Positions 1-10,069 are shown, counted from the stretch's first letter. The stretch is 34,550 bases of DNA from Pelagibacteraceae bacterium AG-325-C03 (GCA_003283025.1 QBYC01000010.1:1-34550); one strand, 5' to 3'. Notes: generated by a model not told the origin, from the letters alone. Numbers and translations are program-made.

Positions 1-725
1 AAAGAAATTTAAAAAAAAAAAATCAGTCTAAATTTGATTTAATTATTGATTTACAATCAAAATTTAGAAATTCTTTAATACTAAAAAGAATTCCACATGT
101 GCATTTTTATTCAACAACGTTTAATAACATTTTTTCTTCAAAAAAAATTAAATTTAAATCGAAGAGTCACTTGGAAAATTTAAGTATTTTTTTAGGTGAA
201 AAAATTAAACTTATAAATTTTAATTGTAATAAATTACCTAAAAATTTATTAAGCGAAGCAAAAAAATTATTACCAAAAAATAATTATATTGGATTTTCTA
301 TAACACAAGGAAATGAATATAGAAAAAAAAGTTGGTCAATATATAAATTTATTAGGTTGGCTAATAAATCTTTGATTAAAAATAAAATTCCTGTTTTTTT
401 TATTGAAAAAAATCAAGAGCACATAATTGAAAAAATAAAAAATCAAGTACCATCTGCTATATTTCCTGAGACTAACTCTGAGCTTTCTTGTCCAGCCCTT
501 GTAACTGCTTTATCATCAAGATTAGATTATGCTGTTTCTATAGATAATGGCGTAATGCATATGATGGGTTTATCTAATACACCCATGATAGTCTTGTTTG
601 GACCAACCAGTTCTATAAAATTTGCTCCTAAAAATAATTATACAAAAGTACTAGATAGTAAAAAAATTCACAATACTTCTGATATTGAGTCTATCTCTGT
701 AGAGGAAGTTTACAATTTAATTTAA
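1..725 (+). CDS. Glycosyltransferase family 9 (ADP-heptose:LPS heptosyltransferase-like), 5' truncated by window edge
   Basis: The frame stays open from base 3 with no stop, and residues encoded before the GTG at 99 (FDLIIDLQSKFRNSLILKR) match the conserved start of heptosyltransferases, so that GTG is internal and the true start lies before the window. The C-terminal half carries the family 9 donor-site region: SIDNGVMHMMGLSNTP, then VLFGPTSSIKFAP. Family members transfer ADP-heptose or related sugars to the LPS core at the inner face of the cytoplasmic membrane. The exact donor and acceptor cannot be read from the sequence. The stop overlaps the convergent cinA stop by 4 nt. Confidence 0.85.
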   Translation, partial: RNLKKKNQSKFDLIIDLQSKFRNSLILKRIPHVHFYSTTFNNIFSSKKIKFKSKSHLENLSIFLGEKIKLINFNCNKLPKNLLSEAKKLLPKNNYIGFSITQGNEYRKKSWSIYKFIRLANKSLIKNKIPVFFIEKNQEHIIEKIKNQVPSAIFPETNSELSCPALVTALSSRLDYAVSIDNGVMHMMGLSNTPMIVLFGPTSSIKFAPKNNYTKVLDSKKIHNTSDIESISVEEVYNLI

Positions 726-1480
726 AGTTTTAGTATTTCTATTTTTTTTGAATTAGCCAATCTTAATAATTCTTGATTTACTACCCTCAATTTAATTATT
801 GAAACTGATCTTATAACTATTGCTACACCAATTTTTCCAAGTCTAAAAAATGGATAGCTTCCTATTTCCACGTTTCTTTTGTATTTTTTTTGTATTAATC
901 CTAATTTTTTTGAAATATTACTTTCAACAGTATAAAGGTTTATTGTTTTACTATGAACTTTTAAGCCTTTAATTAAATATTTTTTACAATTATTTATCAT
1001 TGAATTTAAAATCAAAGGTACGCCAGGCAAAGACAAAACATTCTTTATTATAAACCCTGGTGCAGCACTTGAAGGATTGTAAATTAATTTTGCGCCTTCA
1101 GGCATTTTTGCCATTTTTTTTCTTCCATCATTAAATTTTTTCTTTCCATAATATTTTTCTAAAATTGAATAGGCTTCTTTGTGGTATTCATACTTAACTT
1201 TAAATGCTTTTGATATCGATTGTGCTGTAATATCGTCGTGAGTGGGGCCTATTCCACCTGTAGTAAAAACATAATTAAATTTTTTTGATAAAATTATAAC
1301 ATTCTCTATAATTGTTTTTTCTACGTCAGGTATTATTCTAACTTCACTTACAGTAATTCCGCAAGTTGAATTTAGCCAATTCGAAATAAAAATGATATTT
1401 TTATCCTGTGTTCGCCCAGAAAGGATTTCATTTCCAATTATTAAAATTGCAGCATTTACTTTCTTTATTTTTTTCTTCAT
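722..1480 (-). CDS. cinA: CinA-type molybdopterin-binding (MoaB/MogA-like) domain protein
   Basis: A 252-residue protein with the CinA N-terminal fold: GNEILSGRTQDKN (residues about 16-28) and GGIGPTHDDIT (75-85) are signature motifs of the MoCF/CinA nucleotide-binding domain. The C-terminal PncC-type nicotinamide-nucleotide amidase domain of full-length CinA is missing, as in many alphaproteobacterial stand-alone versions. CinA proteins are linked to pyridine-nucleotide repair, but the role of this short form is uncertain. I chose the ATG at 1480. An upstream start at 1549 would add 23 hydrophobic, non-conserved residues and would overlap the divergent sfsA start at 1500. Only 19 nt separate the two starts, so the promoters must overlap the coding ends. 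Confidence 0.85.
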   Translation of the reverse strand: MKKKIKKVNAAILIIGNEILSGRTQDKNIIFISNWLNSTCGITVSEVRIIPDVEKTIIENVIILSKKFNYVFTTGGIGPTHDDITAQSISKAFKVKYEYHKEAYSILEKYYGKKKFNDGRKKMAKMPEGAKLIYNPSSAAPGFIIKNVLSLPGVPLILNSMINNCKKYLIKGLKVHSKTINLYTVESNISKKLGLIQKKYKRNVEIGSYPFFRLGKIGVAIVIRSVSIIKLRVVNQELLRLANSKKIEILKL

Positions 1481-1499
1481 AGAAGTAATAATAATATAA

Positions 1500-2195
1500 A
1501 TGAATTTTAAAAATAAACTAATATCAGGACAATTTATAAAAAGATACAAACGATTTTTTGTTGATATTAAAATTAATAATCATATTATTACTGCTCATTG
1601 TCCAAACACTGGTTCAATGTATGGTCTATTAACAGAGGGAAATAAGGCCTGGATAAGTAAATCTAATAACCCAAATCGTAAATTAAAATATACTCTCGAA
1701 ATAATTGAAGTTAATGAGTCTAGAGTCGGTGTTAATACACACTCAGCAAACAAAATTGTTCTACATGCTCTTCAAAATAATTTAATTAGTGAATTAGGAG
1801 ATGTATTAGATATCAATCCTGAAAAAAAATTTGGTACTAACACAAGGTTTGACTTTTTGGTCAATAGTAAAAAAAATAGGACATTTATTGAGGTTAAAAA
1901 TGTCACTCTCTCTAGAACGAAAGGTCTTGCAGAATTCCCGGATGCTGTGACTGACAGAGGATTAAAACATTTAAAAGAACTTATTAAAGCTAGTAAAAAA
2001 AATTATAAAATTTTTATATTATATTTAATACAAAGAGATGATTGTAAATCTTTTGCTATTGCTAAAGATATTGATCTAAAATATGCAAACGCTTTAAATA
2101 AAGCTGTTAAGAATAAACTTAAAATTCTTTGCTATGATTGTAAATTTTCATCAAAAGGAATAAAACTTAATAACCAAATAAATTATAAAATATAA
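1500..2195 (+). CDS. sfsA: SfsA family protein (sugar fermentation stimulation homologue, putative nuclease)
   Basis: 231 residues, normal SfsA length. The conserved CPNTGSM block (34-40) and a PD-(D/E)xK-type nuclease core, with D118 in RFDFLV and E131-x-K133 in FIEVKN, are visible. E. coli SfsA was named for stimulating maltose metabolism and binds nucleic acid; nuclease activity is attributed from the fold. The gene overlaps map by 1 nt (TAATG), so translational coupling is likely. It is the first gene of the plus-strand run leading into the purine genes, starting 19 nt from the divergent cinA start. Confidence 0.9.
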   Translation: MNFKNKLISGQFIKRYKRFFVDIKINNHIITAHCPNTGSMYGLLTEGNKAWISKSNNPNRKLKYTLEIIEVNESRVGVNTHSANKIVLHALQNNLISELGDVLDINPEKKFGTNTRFDFLVNSKKNRTFIEVKNVTLSRTKGLAEFPDAVTDRGLKHLKELIKASKKNYKIFILYLIQRDDCKSFAIAKDIDLKYANALNKAVKNKLKILCYDCKFSSKGIKLNNQINYKI

Positions 2196-2950
2196 TGAGT
2201 AATAATTATAAAGAGTCCTTTGAGAAAACTAAAATTGCGGGCTCAATAGCTGCTGGAGCTTTAGATGAGGTAAATAAAATTGCCCGGCCTGGGATATCTA
2301 CAGCTGAAATAGATAAAATTTGTTATGAATATATAAATGATTATAAAGCATATTCTGCTCCCCTCTTTTATAGAGGTTTTCCTAAATCTTGTTGTACATC
2401 TGCTAATCATGTTGTGTGTCACGGAATGCCCTCTGATAAAATTTTAAAAGAGGGAGATATTGTAAATGTTGATGTTACGGCTTTTAAAAATGGTTGGCAT
2501 GGAGACACAAGTCGAATGTTTAAAATTGGAAATGTATCAGTTAAAGCTGAAAAATTAATTAAAACTACTTATGACTCAATGATGAAAGCAATTAAATTAG
2601 TAAAAGATGGAATACATTTAGGAGATATAGGTTCGACAATACAATCTCATGTAGAAGAACAAGGATTTTCAGTTGTTCAGGATTTTTGTGGGCATGGTAT
2701 TGGAAGAACTTTTCACAAAGAACCAAATATTTTACATTATGGTGTAAAAGGAACTGGAAAAAAAATAAGCACTGGTATGATTTTTACCATAGAACCAATG
2801 ATCAATCTTGGTGATTACAAAACTAAAACATTAAACGATGGATGGACAGCCGTTACTAAAGATAAATCTTTATCAGCACAATTTGAACATACAATAGGTG
2901 TAACAAAAGATGGTTATGAAATTTTTACTCTATCAAATACAAATAATTAA
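2195..2950 (+). CDS. map: Type I methionine aminopeptidase
   Basis: 251 residues. Removes the N-terminal Met from nascent proteins in the cytosol. The five metal ligands of the dinuclear site are in place: D93 (NVDV), D104 (GDTS), H167 (CGHGIG), E200 (FTIEP) and E231 (QFEHT). H76, equivalent to the substrate-contact His of E. coli MetAP, is also present. There is no N-terminal SH3-type or zinc-finger extension, so this is the short bacterial type Ia form. It starts on the last base of the sfsA stop, and purB follows after 5 nt. Confidence 0.96.
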   Translation: MSNNYKESFEKTKIAGSIAAGALDEVNKIARPGISTAEIDKICYEYINDYKAYSAPLFYRGFPKSCCTSANHVVCHGMPSDKILKEGDIVNVDVTAFKNGWHGDTSRMFKIGNVSVKAEKLIKTTYDSMMKAIKLVKDGIHLGDIGSTIQSHVEEQGFSVVQDFCGHGIGRTFHKEPNILHYGVKGTGKKISTGMIFTIEPMINLGDYKTKTLNDGWTAVTKDKSLSAQFEHTIGVTKDGYEIFTLSNTNN

Positions 2951-2955
2951 ATAAT

Positions 2956-4251
2956 ATGATTGAAAGATATACAAGACAACAATTAAAGAATATTTGGACA
3001 GACTATAACAGATATTCTATTTGGTTAGAAATTGAGCTGGCTGCCGCAGAGGCAATGGAGAAGTTAAAGATTATACCTAAGGGTGTTACAAAAAAAGTTA
3101 GATCTAAAGCAAAGATAAATCCAAAAAGAATTTTGCAAATAGAAAGTAAAGTAAAACATGATATAATTGCTTTTTTAACATCCATCACTGAAAGAGTTGG
3201 AAATGAAGCAAAATTTCTACATAAAGGTATGACATCATCAGATGTTTTGGATACTTGTTTTAATCTACAATTAAAACAATCAGGTCAAATTTTAATTAAA
3301 GATATTAATGAATTGCTTCGATCTATCAAAAAACAAGCTGTTAAACATAAATATACTTTATGTATTGGTAGAAGCCATGGAATTCATGCAGAACCTTTAA
3401 CATTTGGATTAAAAATGTTAAGTTTTTATCAAGAGTTTGTAAGAAATAAAAAACGTTTAGAAAATGCTATTAAAGAAATTTCAACTTGTGCTATCTCCGG
3501 AGCTGTTGGAACTTTTGCTAATGTTGATCCTAGAATAGAAATTTTTGTTGCTAAAAAATTAAAACTCGATGTAGAACCTATTTCGACACAAGTAATCCCT
3601 AGAGATAGGCATGCTCATTTTTTTTCTACTCTAGGAATTATTGCTAGTTCAATTGAGAGATTTGCATTAGAAATAAGACATCTACAAAGAACAGAGGTTT
3701 TAGAGGTTGAAGAATTTTTTGGAAAAAAACAAAAAGGATCTTCGGCTATGCCACATAAAAAAAATCCAATATTGAGTGAAAATCTTACTGGTTTAGCAAG
3801 ATTAATTAGATCTAGTGTTATACCGGCTTTAGAAAATGTGGCTCTTTGGCATGAAAGAGATATCTCTCACTCTGCTGTTGAAAGAAATATAGGCCCTGAT
3901 GCAACAATAACTTTGGATTTTGCTCTAAATAGATTAAGCAATCTAGTAAATAATTTAAATATTTACCCAAAAAATATGAAGAAAAATCTTACTATTACAA
4001 ATGGTATTTTTTTTTCCCAAAGAGTGCTTTTAGAGTTAACTATTGTAGGGTTTACTAGAGAGGAGTCTTATAAAATGGTTCAAAGAGATGCTATGCAAGC
4101 ATGGAAGGAAAATTCTTCTTTTTATGATAAAATTGTCTCTAATAAAAAAATTACAAATAAAATACCTGTTAATAAACTTAAAAAACTATTTGATTTTAGT
4201 TACCATACAAAAAATATTAATATAATTTTTAAAAGAAGCCTAAAAAATTAA
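2956..4251 (+). CDS. purB: Adenylosuccinate lyase
   Basis: 431 residues of the fumarase/aspartase superfamily. It cleaves SAICAR to AICAR and adenylosuccinate to AMP, each time releasing fumarate. The superfamily signature GSSAMPHKKNP is at 261-271 and contains the flexible loop with the catalytic Ser. The general-acid region RSHGIHAEP contains H141, and GMTSSDV is at 91-97. The length matches the Bacillus-type short PurB. It begins 5 nt after map and is followed by purC after 4 nt, making it the first of five consecutive purine genes. Its product acts directly after PurC and again at the AMP branch. Confidence 0.97.
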   Translation: MIERYTRQQLKNIWTDYNRYSIWLEIELAAAEAMEKLKIIPKGVTKKVRSKAKINPKRILQIESKVKHDIIAFLTSITERVGNEAKFLHKGMTSSDVLDTCFNLQLKQSGQILIKDINELLRSIKKQAVKHKYTLCIGRSHGIHAEPLTFGLKMLSFYQEFVRNKKRLENAIKEISTCAISGAVGTFANVDPRIEIFVAKKLKLDVEPISTQVIPRDRHAHFFSTLGIIASSIERFALEIRHLQRTEVLEVEEFFGKKQKGSSAMPHKKNPILSENLTGLARLIRSSVIPALENVALWHERDISHSAVERNIGPDATITLDFALNRLSNLVNNLNIYPKNMKKNLTITNGIFFSQRVLLELTIVGFTREESYKMVQRDAMQAWKENSSFYDKIVSNKKITNKIPVNKLKKLFDFSYHTKNINIIFKRSLKN

Positions 4252-4255
4252 TCAA

Positions 4256-5047
4256 ATGAATAAAGGCAAAAAACTATACGAGGGTAAAGCAAAAGTACTT
4301 TACGAGACAAAAGATAAAGATTTGATAATTCAACATTTTAAAGACGACGCTACAGCATTTAATAATTTAAAAAAATCAAAAGTTGAAGGTAAGGGTGTTC
4401 TTAATAATAGAATATCTGAACACATTTTAACCAATCTTTCTCAATGTGGAATTAAAACACACTTCGTAAAAAGATTAAATATGAGGGAACAGCTAATTAA
4501 AAAAGCTGAAATTTTTCCAATTGAATTTATAGTTAGAAACATTGCAACAGGTTCTTTAACAAAAAGACTTGGTATACCAGAGGGAACTGTATTGGATAAT
4601 CCATTATTAGAATATTGTTACAAAAAAGATGAACTTAATGATCCATTAATTTCAAAAGAGCATATTTACTCTTTCGACTGGGCAAGTGAAAAAGAAATTA
4701 AGATAATTGATAAAATGACTTTAAGAATTAATGATTTATTAATTGGTTTGTTTAGAGGTATAGGCATTAAACTTGTAGATTTTAAAATTGAATATGGCAA
4801 AACATGGAATAAAGACAATGAAAAAAAAGAAATAGTTTTAGTTGATGAGATTAGCCCTGATACATGTAGGCTATGGGACTCCAAAACTGAAAAAAAATTA
4901 GATAAAGATAGATTTAGAAAAGATTTAGGAAATATTATCCAGGGATATCAAGAAGTTGCAAGAAGATTGGGAATTATGCCGGAAGAAACTAATATTAGTG
5001 AAGTAAACTTTGGTAAAACTATCCCAATAAAATTCAAAAAAAAATAA
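4256..5047 (+). CDS. purC: Phosphoribosylaminoimidazole-succinocarboxamide synthase (SAICAR synthetase)
   Basis: 263 residues. Joins CAIR and aspartate, with ATP hydrolysis, to make SAICAR. The N-terminal KLYEGKAKVLYET glycine-rich nucleotide-binding strand and both SAICAR signatures, around FIVRNIATGSL and KLVDFKIEYG, are present. Near the C terminus lies EISPDTCRLWD, the conserved metal/ATP region. It is slightly longer than the E. coli enzyme (237 residues) owing to its C-terminal tail. It sits 4 nt after purB and ends 1 nt before the TTG start of purS. Confidence 0.97.
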   Translation: MNKGKKLYEGKAKVLYETKDKDLIIQHFKDDATAFNNLKKSKVEGKGVLNNRISEHILTNLSQCGIKTHFVKRLNMREQLIKKAEIFPIEFIVRNIATGSLTKRLGIPEGTVLDNPLLEYCYKKDELNDPLISKEHIYSFDWASEKEIKIIDKMTLRINDLLIGLFRGIGIKLVDFKIEYGKTWNKDNEKKEIVLVDEISPDTCRLWDSKTEKKLDKDRFRKDLGNIIQGYQEVARRLGIMPEETNISEVNFGKTIPIKFKKK

Positions 5048-5048
5048 C

Positions 5049-5288
5049 TTGAAATTCTCCGTAATAATTACTCTCAAGAAAGATGTTCTAGATCCACAAG
5101 GAAAAGTTGTTCAAAATACTTTGGTAAATATGGGTATGAGTAATCTTAAAAGCATAAGACAAGGTAAACATTTTGAAATAGAAGTTGATGAAAATGATCA
5201 ATCTACTGCAGAGAGAAAAGTTGATATGATGTGTAAAAAACTTTTAGTAAACTTAATAATTGAAGACTATAAAATTTATAAAATTTAA
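5049..5288 (+). CDS. purS: FGAM synthetase small subunit PurS
   Basis: 79 residues, typical for PurS. PurS links PurL and PurQ in the three-part formylglycinamidine ribonucleotide synthetase complex. The conserved LDPQGKVV and MGM motifs are visible at the start, and KHFEIEV in the middle. The start is TTG at 5049, 1 nt after the purC stop. No ATG precedes the conserved FSVIITLKKDVLDPQG segment. The stop overlaps the purQ ATG (TAATG). The presence of purS fits the small PurL encoded two genes on. Confidence 0.94.
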   Translation: MKFSVIITLKKDVLDPQGKVVQNTLVNMGMSNLKSIRQGKHFEIEVDENDQSTAERKVDMMCKKLLVNLIIEDYKIYKI

Positions 5289-5965
5289 TGAAATCATCTG
5301 TGATTGTTTTTCCGGGGTCAAATTGCGATAGAGATATAGCTATTGCTTTAGAAAAAATGCAATTTAAAAATCAAATGGTGTGGCATAAAGAAACAAAATT
5401 GCCAAAAACTGATTTAATAGTTGTGCCAGGAGGTTTTTCATATGGAGATTATTTAAGATCTGGCGCAATAGCTGGTAAATCATTTATTATTGATGAAGTG
5501 ATAAAAGCAGCTAACTTAGGATGTCTAGTTCTTGGAATATGTAATGGATTTCAAATTTTAACTGAAACAGGTCTTTTAAAAGGAACTTTATTAAAAAACA
5601 AAAATTTAAAATTTATTAATAAGGACGTAAATTTGAAAGTAATGAATAATTATACAAGATTTACAAATAAATATAAAAAAGAAAAAATTTTAAAAATTAA
5701 TATTGCCCACAATGAAGGTAATTTTTTTACAGATGCTAATCACATTGAGGAATTAAAAAAAGAAAATTTAATAGCTTTTAAATATTGTGATGAAAAAGGA
5801 AATATTAATGAGGACTCAAATCCTAATGGATCTTTAGATAATATCGCTGGAATTTTTAACACAAATAAAAATATTTTAGGAATGATGCCTCATCCAGAAA
5901 GAATGGTAGATGAGCTTATTTCAAATAAAGATGGAGTCAACTTGTTTTCAAGTTTGTTCAATTAA
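5288..5965 (+). CDS. purQ: FGAM synthetase glutaminase subunit PurQ
   Basis: 225 residues of the class I glutamine amidotransferase fold. It releases ammonia from glutamine and passes it to PurL. The catalytic triad is visible: nucleophile C85 in GICNGFQ, and H202/E204 in MMPHPERM. The N-terminal [12 protein letters not shown] block and [13 protein letters not shown] are family signatures. It starts on the purS stop by a 1-nt overlap and ends 1 nt before the chosen purL start. Confidence 0.97.
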   Translation: MKSSVIVFPGSNCDRDIAIALEKMQFKNQMVWHKETKLPKTDLIVVPGGFSYGDYLRSGAIAGKSFIIDEVIKAANLGCLVLGICNGFQILTETGLLKGTLLKNKNLKFINKDVNLKVMNNYTRFTNKYKKEKILKINIAHNEGNFFTDANHIEELKKENLIAFKYCDEKGNINEDSNPNGSLDNIAGIFNTNKNILGMMPHPERMVDELISNKDGVNLFSSLFN

Positions 5966-5966
5966 A

Positions 5967-8147
5967 ATGAAAATTACTAATCAAATAATTGAAAAACACG
6001 GATTAAAACTTGAAGAGTTTAAAAATATAAAAAAATTACTTAAAAGAGAACCTAATTTACTTGAACTAGGTATATTTTCTGCAATGTGGAATGAGCATTG
6101 TTCATATAAATCCTCAAGAGTTCATCTTAAAAAATTACATACAAAAGGTAAACAAGTTATTCAAGGACCCGGAGAAAATGCAGGAGTAATTGATATAGGT
6201 GATAATGATGCAATAGTTTTTAAAATAGAGAGTCATAATCATCCCTCATATATTGAGCCTTTTCAGGGAGCTGCAACTGGTGTTGGTGGAATTTTAAGAG
6301 ATGTTTTTACTATGGGCGCAAGGCCCATTGCTTTGTTAAATTCAATTCATTTTGGATCACCTGAACACTCAAAAACAAAAAGTTTGCTTAATGGCGTTGT
6401 TTCCGGAATTGGTGGTTATGGGAATTGTATTGGTATACCTACTGTGGCTGGAGAGACTAAGTTTAATGAAACTTATAATGAAAATATATTAGTAAATGCA
6501 ATGGCTGTAGGACACGTTAAAAAGGATAAAATTTTTTATTCTAAAGCAAAAGGTTTAAATAAATCTGTTGTTTATGTTGGATCAAAAACTGGTCGGGATG
6601 GGATTCACGGTGCCTCAATGGCATCAGCTGAATTTGACGAAAGTTCTGCAGGTAAGAAACCTACTGTCCAAGTGGGTGATCCTTTTACAGAAAAACTTTT
6701 GATGGAAGCCTGCTTAGAACTAATGAAAGATAATTCAATTATTTCTATTCAAGATATGGGTGCGGCAGGATTAACATCTTCAAGTGTTGAAATGGCTTCA
6801 AAGGGAGAATTGGGGATCGAACTTGAATTAGATAAGGTTCCTTGTAGAGAAGAAAATATGACACCATATGAGATGATGTTGTCAGAAAGTCAAGAAAGAA
6901 TGTTAATCATTCTAGAAGATAAAAAGGAACAAAAAGCAAAAAAAATTTTTGATAAATGGGATTTAGATTTTGTTGTGATAGGAAGAACTACTAATACAAA
7001 TAATCTCACTTTAAAATTTAATAATAAAATAGTAGGTGAAATTCCTATTGAGGCTTTAGCTTCTAAAGCACCAGTTTATGATAGACAGTGGATTAAAAAA
7101 GTAAATAAAAAAAAAGAAATTAATTTAAAAGATCTAAAAAAAATTAAAATCGAGGAGGCATTAATAAAAATATTGTCTAGCCCAAATCATTCAAATAAAA
7201 GTTGGGTAACAAATCAGTATGACCAAAGTGTAATGTGTGATACTGTTCAAAAATCTGGATCAGACGCAGCTATTATTAGAATACACAACAAAGATAAGGC
7301 AATTGCAGTTACAGTAGACTCATCAGCAAATTATTGTAAATCTCATCCAATCACAGGAGGTAAGCAAGTAGTTTGTGAAAATTGGAGAAATTTAATTACA
7401 GTTGGTGCAAAACCTTTAGCGATAACAAATTGCTTAAACTTTGGTAATCCAGAAAATAAAGAAGTAATGGGAGAATTTGTAGAATGCTTACAGGGAATAA
7501 AGGAAGCTTGTGAATTTTTAGGTTTTCCTGTGGTTTCAGGTAATGTTTCGTTTTACAACGGAACAAATAATAAAAATATTTACCCTACGCCAGTTATAGG
7601 TGGTGTTGGTTTAATTAAAAAATTATCATATCCTTTAAATCACAGTTTCAAAAAAGAAAATAATATATTATTACTGATAGGAAAAACATTTGGGCATCTT
7701 GAGCAGAGTTGTTTTTTAAAAGAAAATTACTCAATTAATGAAGGAATGCCTCCAGAAATTAATCTTTTAAATGAAAAAAATAATGGTGAAACCTTAATAA
7801 AATTAATTGAAAAAAATTTAATATTATCATCACATGATATATCAAATGGAGGATTGATTACGGCGCTTTCTGAAATGTCTATTAGTTCCAATTATGGTGC
7901 TAAAATACAAAAACCCAAAAAACTAACAAATTTATTCAAATATTTTTTCGGAGAGGATCAAGCTAGATACATAATAGAAATAGATACTGATAATTTACCC
8001 AAAGTGGAAAAAATATTGAAGGATAACAATATCTATTATGAAAATATTGGATATACACAAAAAAAATATTTTGAAATTGAAGGTGAATTAAGAATTAGTA
8101 ATAAAGATTTATTTAAAATTAACAATGAATGGTATAATAGTTATTAA
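5967..8147 (+). CDS. purL: FGAM synthetase catalytic subunit PurL (small form)
   Basis: 726 residues, the length of the small PurL that needs PurS and PurQ rather than the roughly 1300-residue fused enzyme. It makes FGAM from FGAR, ATP and ammonia. Family signatures include NEHCSYKSS near the N terminus, [40 protein letters not shown], and the second-half repeat around [12 protein letters not shown]. The ATG at 5967 is chosen. An upstream in-frame ATG at 5910 lies inside purQ and adds 19 non-conserved residues. The stop overlaps the bolA-like start by 1 nt. Confidence 0.97.
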   Translation: MKITNQIIEKHGLKLEEFKNIKKLLKREPNLLELGIFSAMWNEHCSYKSSRVHLKKLHTKGKQVIQGPGENAGVIDIGDNDAIVFKIESHNHPSYIEPFQGAATGVGGILRDVFTMGARPIALLNSIHFGSPEHSKTKSLLNGVVSGIGGYGNCIGIPTVAGETKFNETYNENILVNAMAVGHVKKDKIFYSKAKGLNKSVVYVGSKTGRDGIHGASMASAEFDESSAGKKPTVQVGDPFTEKLLMEACLELMKDNSIISIQDMGAAGLTSSSVEMASKGELGIELELDKVPCREENMTPYEMMLSESQERMLIILEDKKEQKAKKIFDKWDLDFVVIGRTTNTNNLTLKFNNKIVGEIPIEALASKAPVYDRQWIKKVNKKKEINLKDLKKIKIEEALIKILSSPNHSNKSWVTNQYDQSVMCDTVQKSGSDAAIIRIHNKDKAIAVTVDSSANYCKSHPITGGKQVVCENWRNLITVGAKPLAITNCLNFGNPENKEVMGEFVECLQGIKEACEFLGFPVVSGNVSFYNGTNNKNIYPTPVIGGVGLIKKLSYPLNHSFKKENNILLLIGKTFGHLEQSCFLKENYSINEGMPPEINLLNEKNNGETLIKLIEKNLILSSHDISNGGLITALSEMSISSNYGAKIQKPKKLTNLFKYFFGEDQARYIIEIDTDNLPKVEKILKDNNIYYENIGYTQKKYFEIEGELRISNKDLFKINNEWYNSY

Positions 8148-8377
8148 TGCCCTTAGCTTTACAAGAAATAAAAAAACTAATTTTAGATAGTATCCCAGAT
8201 GCCACGATTGAAATTAAGGATTTAATGGGTGACAATAATCATTATGAGGCTAAAATTAAATCGTCCCAATTTAATAATTTAAGTAAAATCGAACAACACA
8301 AACTTGTTTATAAATCTTTAAAAGGTAAAATGGGTAACGAATTACATGCATTATCAATAATTACTGAAGGAAAATAA
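8147..8377 (+). CDS. BolA-like protein (IbaG/BolA family)
   Basis: 76 residues with the BolA/IbaG layout: a C-terminal HALSIIT segment with the invariant His (H67) and a preceding [16 protein letters not shown] helix. BolA-like proteins form [2Fe-2S]-bridged heterodimers with monothiol CGFS glutaredoxins and help traffic Fe-S clusters. The gene immediately downstream, overlapping by 1 nt, is exactly such a glutaredoxin, which supports the assignment. Whether it is BolA-type or IbaG-type cannot be settled by eye; the short length favours IbaG-like. Confidence 0.9.
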   Translation: MPLALQEIKKLILDSIPDATIEIKDLMGDNNHYEAKIKSSQFNNLSKIEQHKLVYKSLKGKMGNELHALSIITEGK

Positions 8378-8688
8378 TGGAAATAAAAAAAAAAATAGAA
8401 AATGTAATAAATGAAAACGATGTTTGTTTATTTATGAAAGGCACGCCAGATGCACCACAATGTGGGTTTTCGATGGCCGTATCTAATATTTTAAAACATT
8501 TGAACATAAATTTCAAAAGTGTAAATGTTTTAGAAGATGAAAATTTGAGACAAGGAATCAAAGAATTTAGTGATTGGCCAACGATACCTCAATTATATGT
8601 AAAGAAAGAATTTATAGGTGGATGCGATATAGTAAAAGAAATGTTCGAAAAAGGAGAATTAAAAAAACTTTTTGAAGATAAAAAATAG
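8377..8688 (+). CDS. grxD: Monothiol CGFS glutaredoxin (Grx4 family)
   Basis: 103 residues. The diagnostic CGFS active site is at 29-32, followed by [18 protein letters not shown] (67-84), the glutathione-binding cis-Pro and GG-CD motifs. This class binds a glutathione-ligated [2Fe-2S] cluster and acts as a cluster carrier rather than a general disulphide reductase. It overlaps the bolA-like stop by 1 nt, a conserved pairing. It ends 5 nt from the convergent methyltransferase stop, and no hairpin terminator is visible in that gap. Confidence 0.96.
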   Translation: MEIKKKIENVINENDVCLFMKGTPDAPQCGFSMAVSNILKHLNINFKSVNVLEDENLRQGIKEFSDWPTIPQLYVKKEFIGGCDIVKEMFEKGELKKLFEDKK

Positions 8689-8693
8689 TCTAA

Positions 8694-9437
8694 TTACTTT
8701 TTTTTAATAAAACTTATATCTGAGTCAGTCAGATTACCTTTATAAATTTGAATTTTTTCAATTGAATTTATTAAATTTATTTGCTCATTTTTACTTATTA
8801 TTTGCGAAGGAAAAAATTTTTTATTTTGTAAATTATCTAAAACTTTATTAACAAAAATATGGTCAATATTTTTATTATAATTATAATAATTAGGATGTTT
8901 AAAATCTTCGATAATTAATATTCCGGAACTTTTTAAATATTTAAAAAATATTTTTAAACTTACTAAAATATCGCTCAAATTATGTGAACCATCATCGATA
9001 ATTAAATTAAAATTTTCAAAATTATATAATTTAAATATTTTTTTTAAAGTTTTTTTTACTTCTTTCTCATTATTTATATCAATACCAAAAACATGAATTT
9101 GGTTTGATCTATATTCAAATTTTGAAATATTTATATCAAAACAAAAAATTTTTGACTCAGGAAAATATTTTGCAAAAGCTGCTGCTGAAGATCCAGCGTA
9201 AGATCCTATTTCTAAAATATTTATTTTTCTATTTTTGAAGTTTTTTAATTCATTTTCATAAAAAATTGAGTAACCATGTCCTTTAACATTTTTCTTTTTG
9301 AAAATATTAGCTTTATCACTCCCATAATAATAAAAGAGAGAGTCTAATGATTGTGTGTCATATTTATCGTTATCTATTGAAATCTTTTTTTTTAAGTTGT
9401 AGATAATTTTTCTTTTAAAAAGGCTGAAAAAATTCAA
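8694..9437 (-). CDS. Class I SAM-dependent methyltransferase, MycE/macrocin O-methyltransferase-like
   Basis: 247 residues. Motif I is LEIGSYAGSS (75-84), with the acidic DIN (101-103) closing the SAM site. IIDDGSH (146-152) and IIED (175-178) match the layout of macrocin/mycinose O-methyltransferase relatives, a group often acting on sugars. The substrate cannot be deduced. The first 60 residues are Lys-rich, with FYYYGSDKAN at 35-44. The start is TTG at 9437, directly abutting the rpsD stop with no gap; no ATG lies before the conserved region. Co-transcription with rpsD is likely, but nothing in the sequence links the function to the ribosome. Confidence 0.7.
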   Translation of the reverse strand: MNFFSLFKRKIIYNLKKKISIDNDKYDTQSLDSLFYYYGSDKANIFKKKNVKGHGYSIFYENELKNFKNRKINILEIGSYAGSSAAAFAKYFPESKIFCFDINISKFEYRSNQIHVFGIDINNEKEVKKTLKKIFKLYNFENFNLIIDDGSHNLSDILVSLKIFFKYLKSSGILIIEDFKHPNYYNYNKNIDHIFVNKVLDNLQNKKFFPSQIISKNEQINLINSIEKIQIYKGNLTDSDISFIKKK

Positions 9438-10055
9438 TTATCTCGAATAATATTCAATAACTAAACTTGGTTCCATTATTACTGGGAAAGGAACTTCTGA
9501 AAATTTTGGGACCCTCACAAGTTTAGCAGTTTTATTTTTATCATCTAACTGTATATATTCTGGTACATCTCGCTCTTTACTCTGTAAAGATCCATCAATC
9601 ACAGTTAATTTTTTTGACTTTTCTCTTATTTCTATTAGATCGGTACTCCTAACAACATAACTTGCAATATTAACTCTCTTTTTATTTACTTTAATATGTC
9701 CATGGTTAATCATTTGTCTCGCAGCAAAAACAGTAGGAGCAAATTTAGCTCTGTAAATCACAGTATCAAGTCTACTTTCAAGTAATGCTATTAAATTTTC
9801 TGTTGTATCTCCTCTTTTTGAAAGTGCTTTTCTATAAATATTTCTAAACTGTCTTTCATTTATATTTCCGTAGTATGCTTTTAGTTTTTGTTTAGCTTGT
9901 AACTGAATACCGTAATCAGTTGGTTTACCTTTTTTATTTTGTCCATGTTGTCCGGGAGGATAAGCTCTTGAGTTAAATGGACTTTTCGGTCTACCCCAAA
10001 TGTTCGCTTTTAGTCTACGATCAACTTTGTGTTTAGATTTAAGTCTTTTTGTCAT
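9438..10055 (-). CDS. rpsD: 30S ribosomal protein S4
   Basis: 205 residues, normal S4 length. The N terminus ([21 protein letters not shown]) and [11 protein letters not shown] near residue 30 are characteristic. An S4 RNA-binding domain around residues 95-160 includes [15 protein letters not shown] and [14 protein letters not shown]4 is a primary 16S rRNA binder that nucleates small-subunit assembly. It is separated from the spc/alpha ribosomal operons here and lies after trmJ, with a strong promoter of its own in the 55-nt gap. In many bacteria S4 autoregulates translation; no such leader structure is obvious here. Confidence 0.98.
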   Translation of the reverse strand: MTKRLKSKHKVDRRLKANIWGRPKSPFNSRAYPPGQHGQNKKGKPTDYGIQLQAKQKLKAYYGNINERQFRNIYRKALSKRGDTTENLIALLESRLDTVIYRAKFAPTVFAARQMINHGHIKVNKKRVNIASYVVRSTDLIEIREKSKKLTVIDGSLQSKERDVPEYIQLDDKNKTAKLVRVPKFSEVPFPVIMEPSLVIEYYSR

Positions 10056-10069
10056 ATTAATTAAATTGT

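Noticed and set aside
99-101. GTG as the start of the glycosyltransferase
   Set aside because: The frame is open to base 3 and the encoded upstream residues match the family's N-terminal conserved block, so the codon is internal.
1481-1549. Longer N terminus for cinA
   Set aside because: It would overlap the divergent sfsA start and adds non-conserved residues before the true MoCF domain start.
5910-5966. Longer N terminus for purL starting inside purQ
   Set aside because: The added residues are the purQ end read in another frame; the ATG at 5967 gives the family start.
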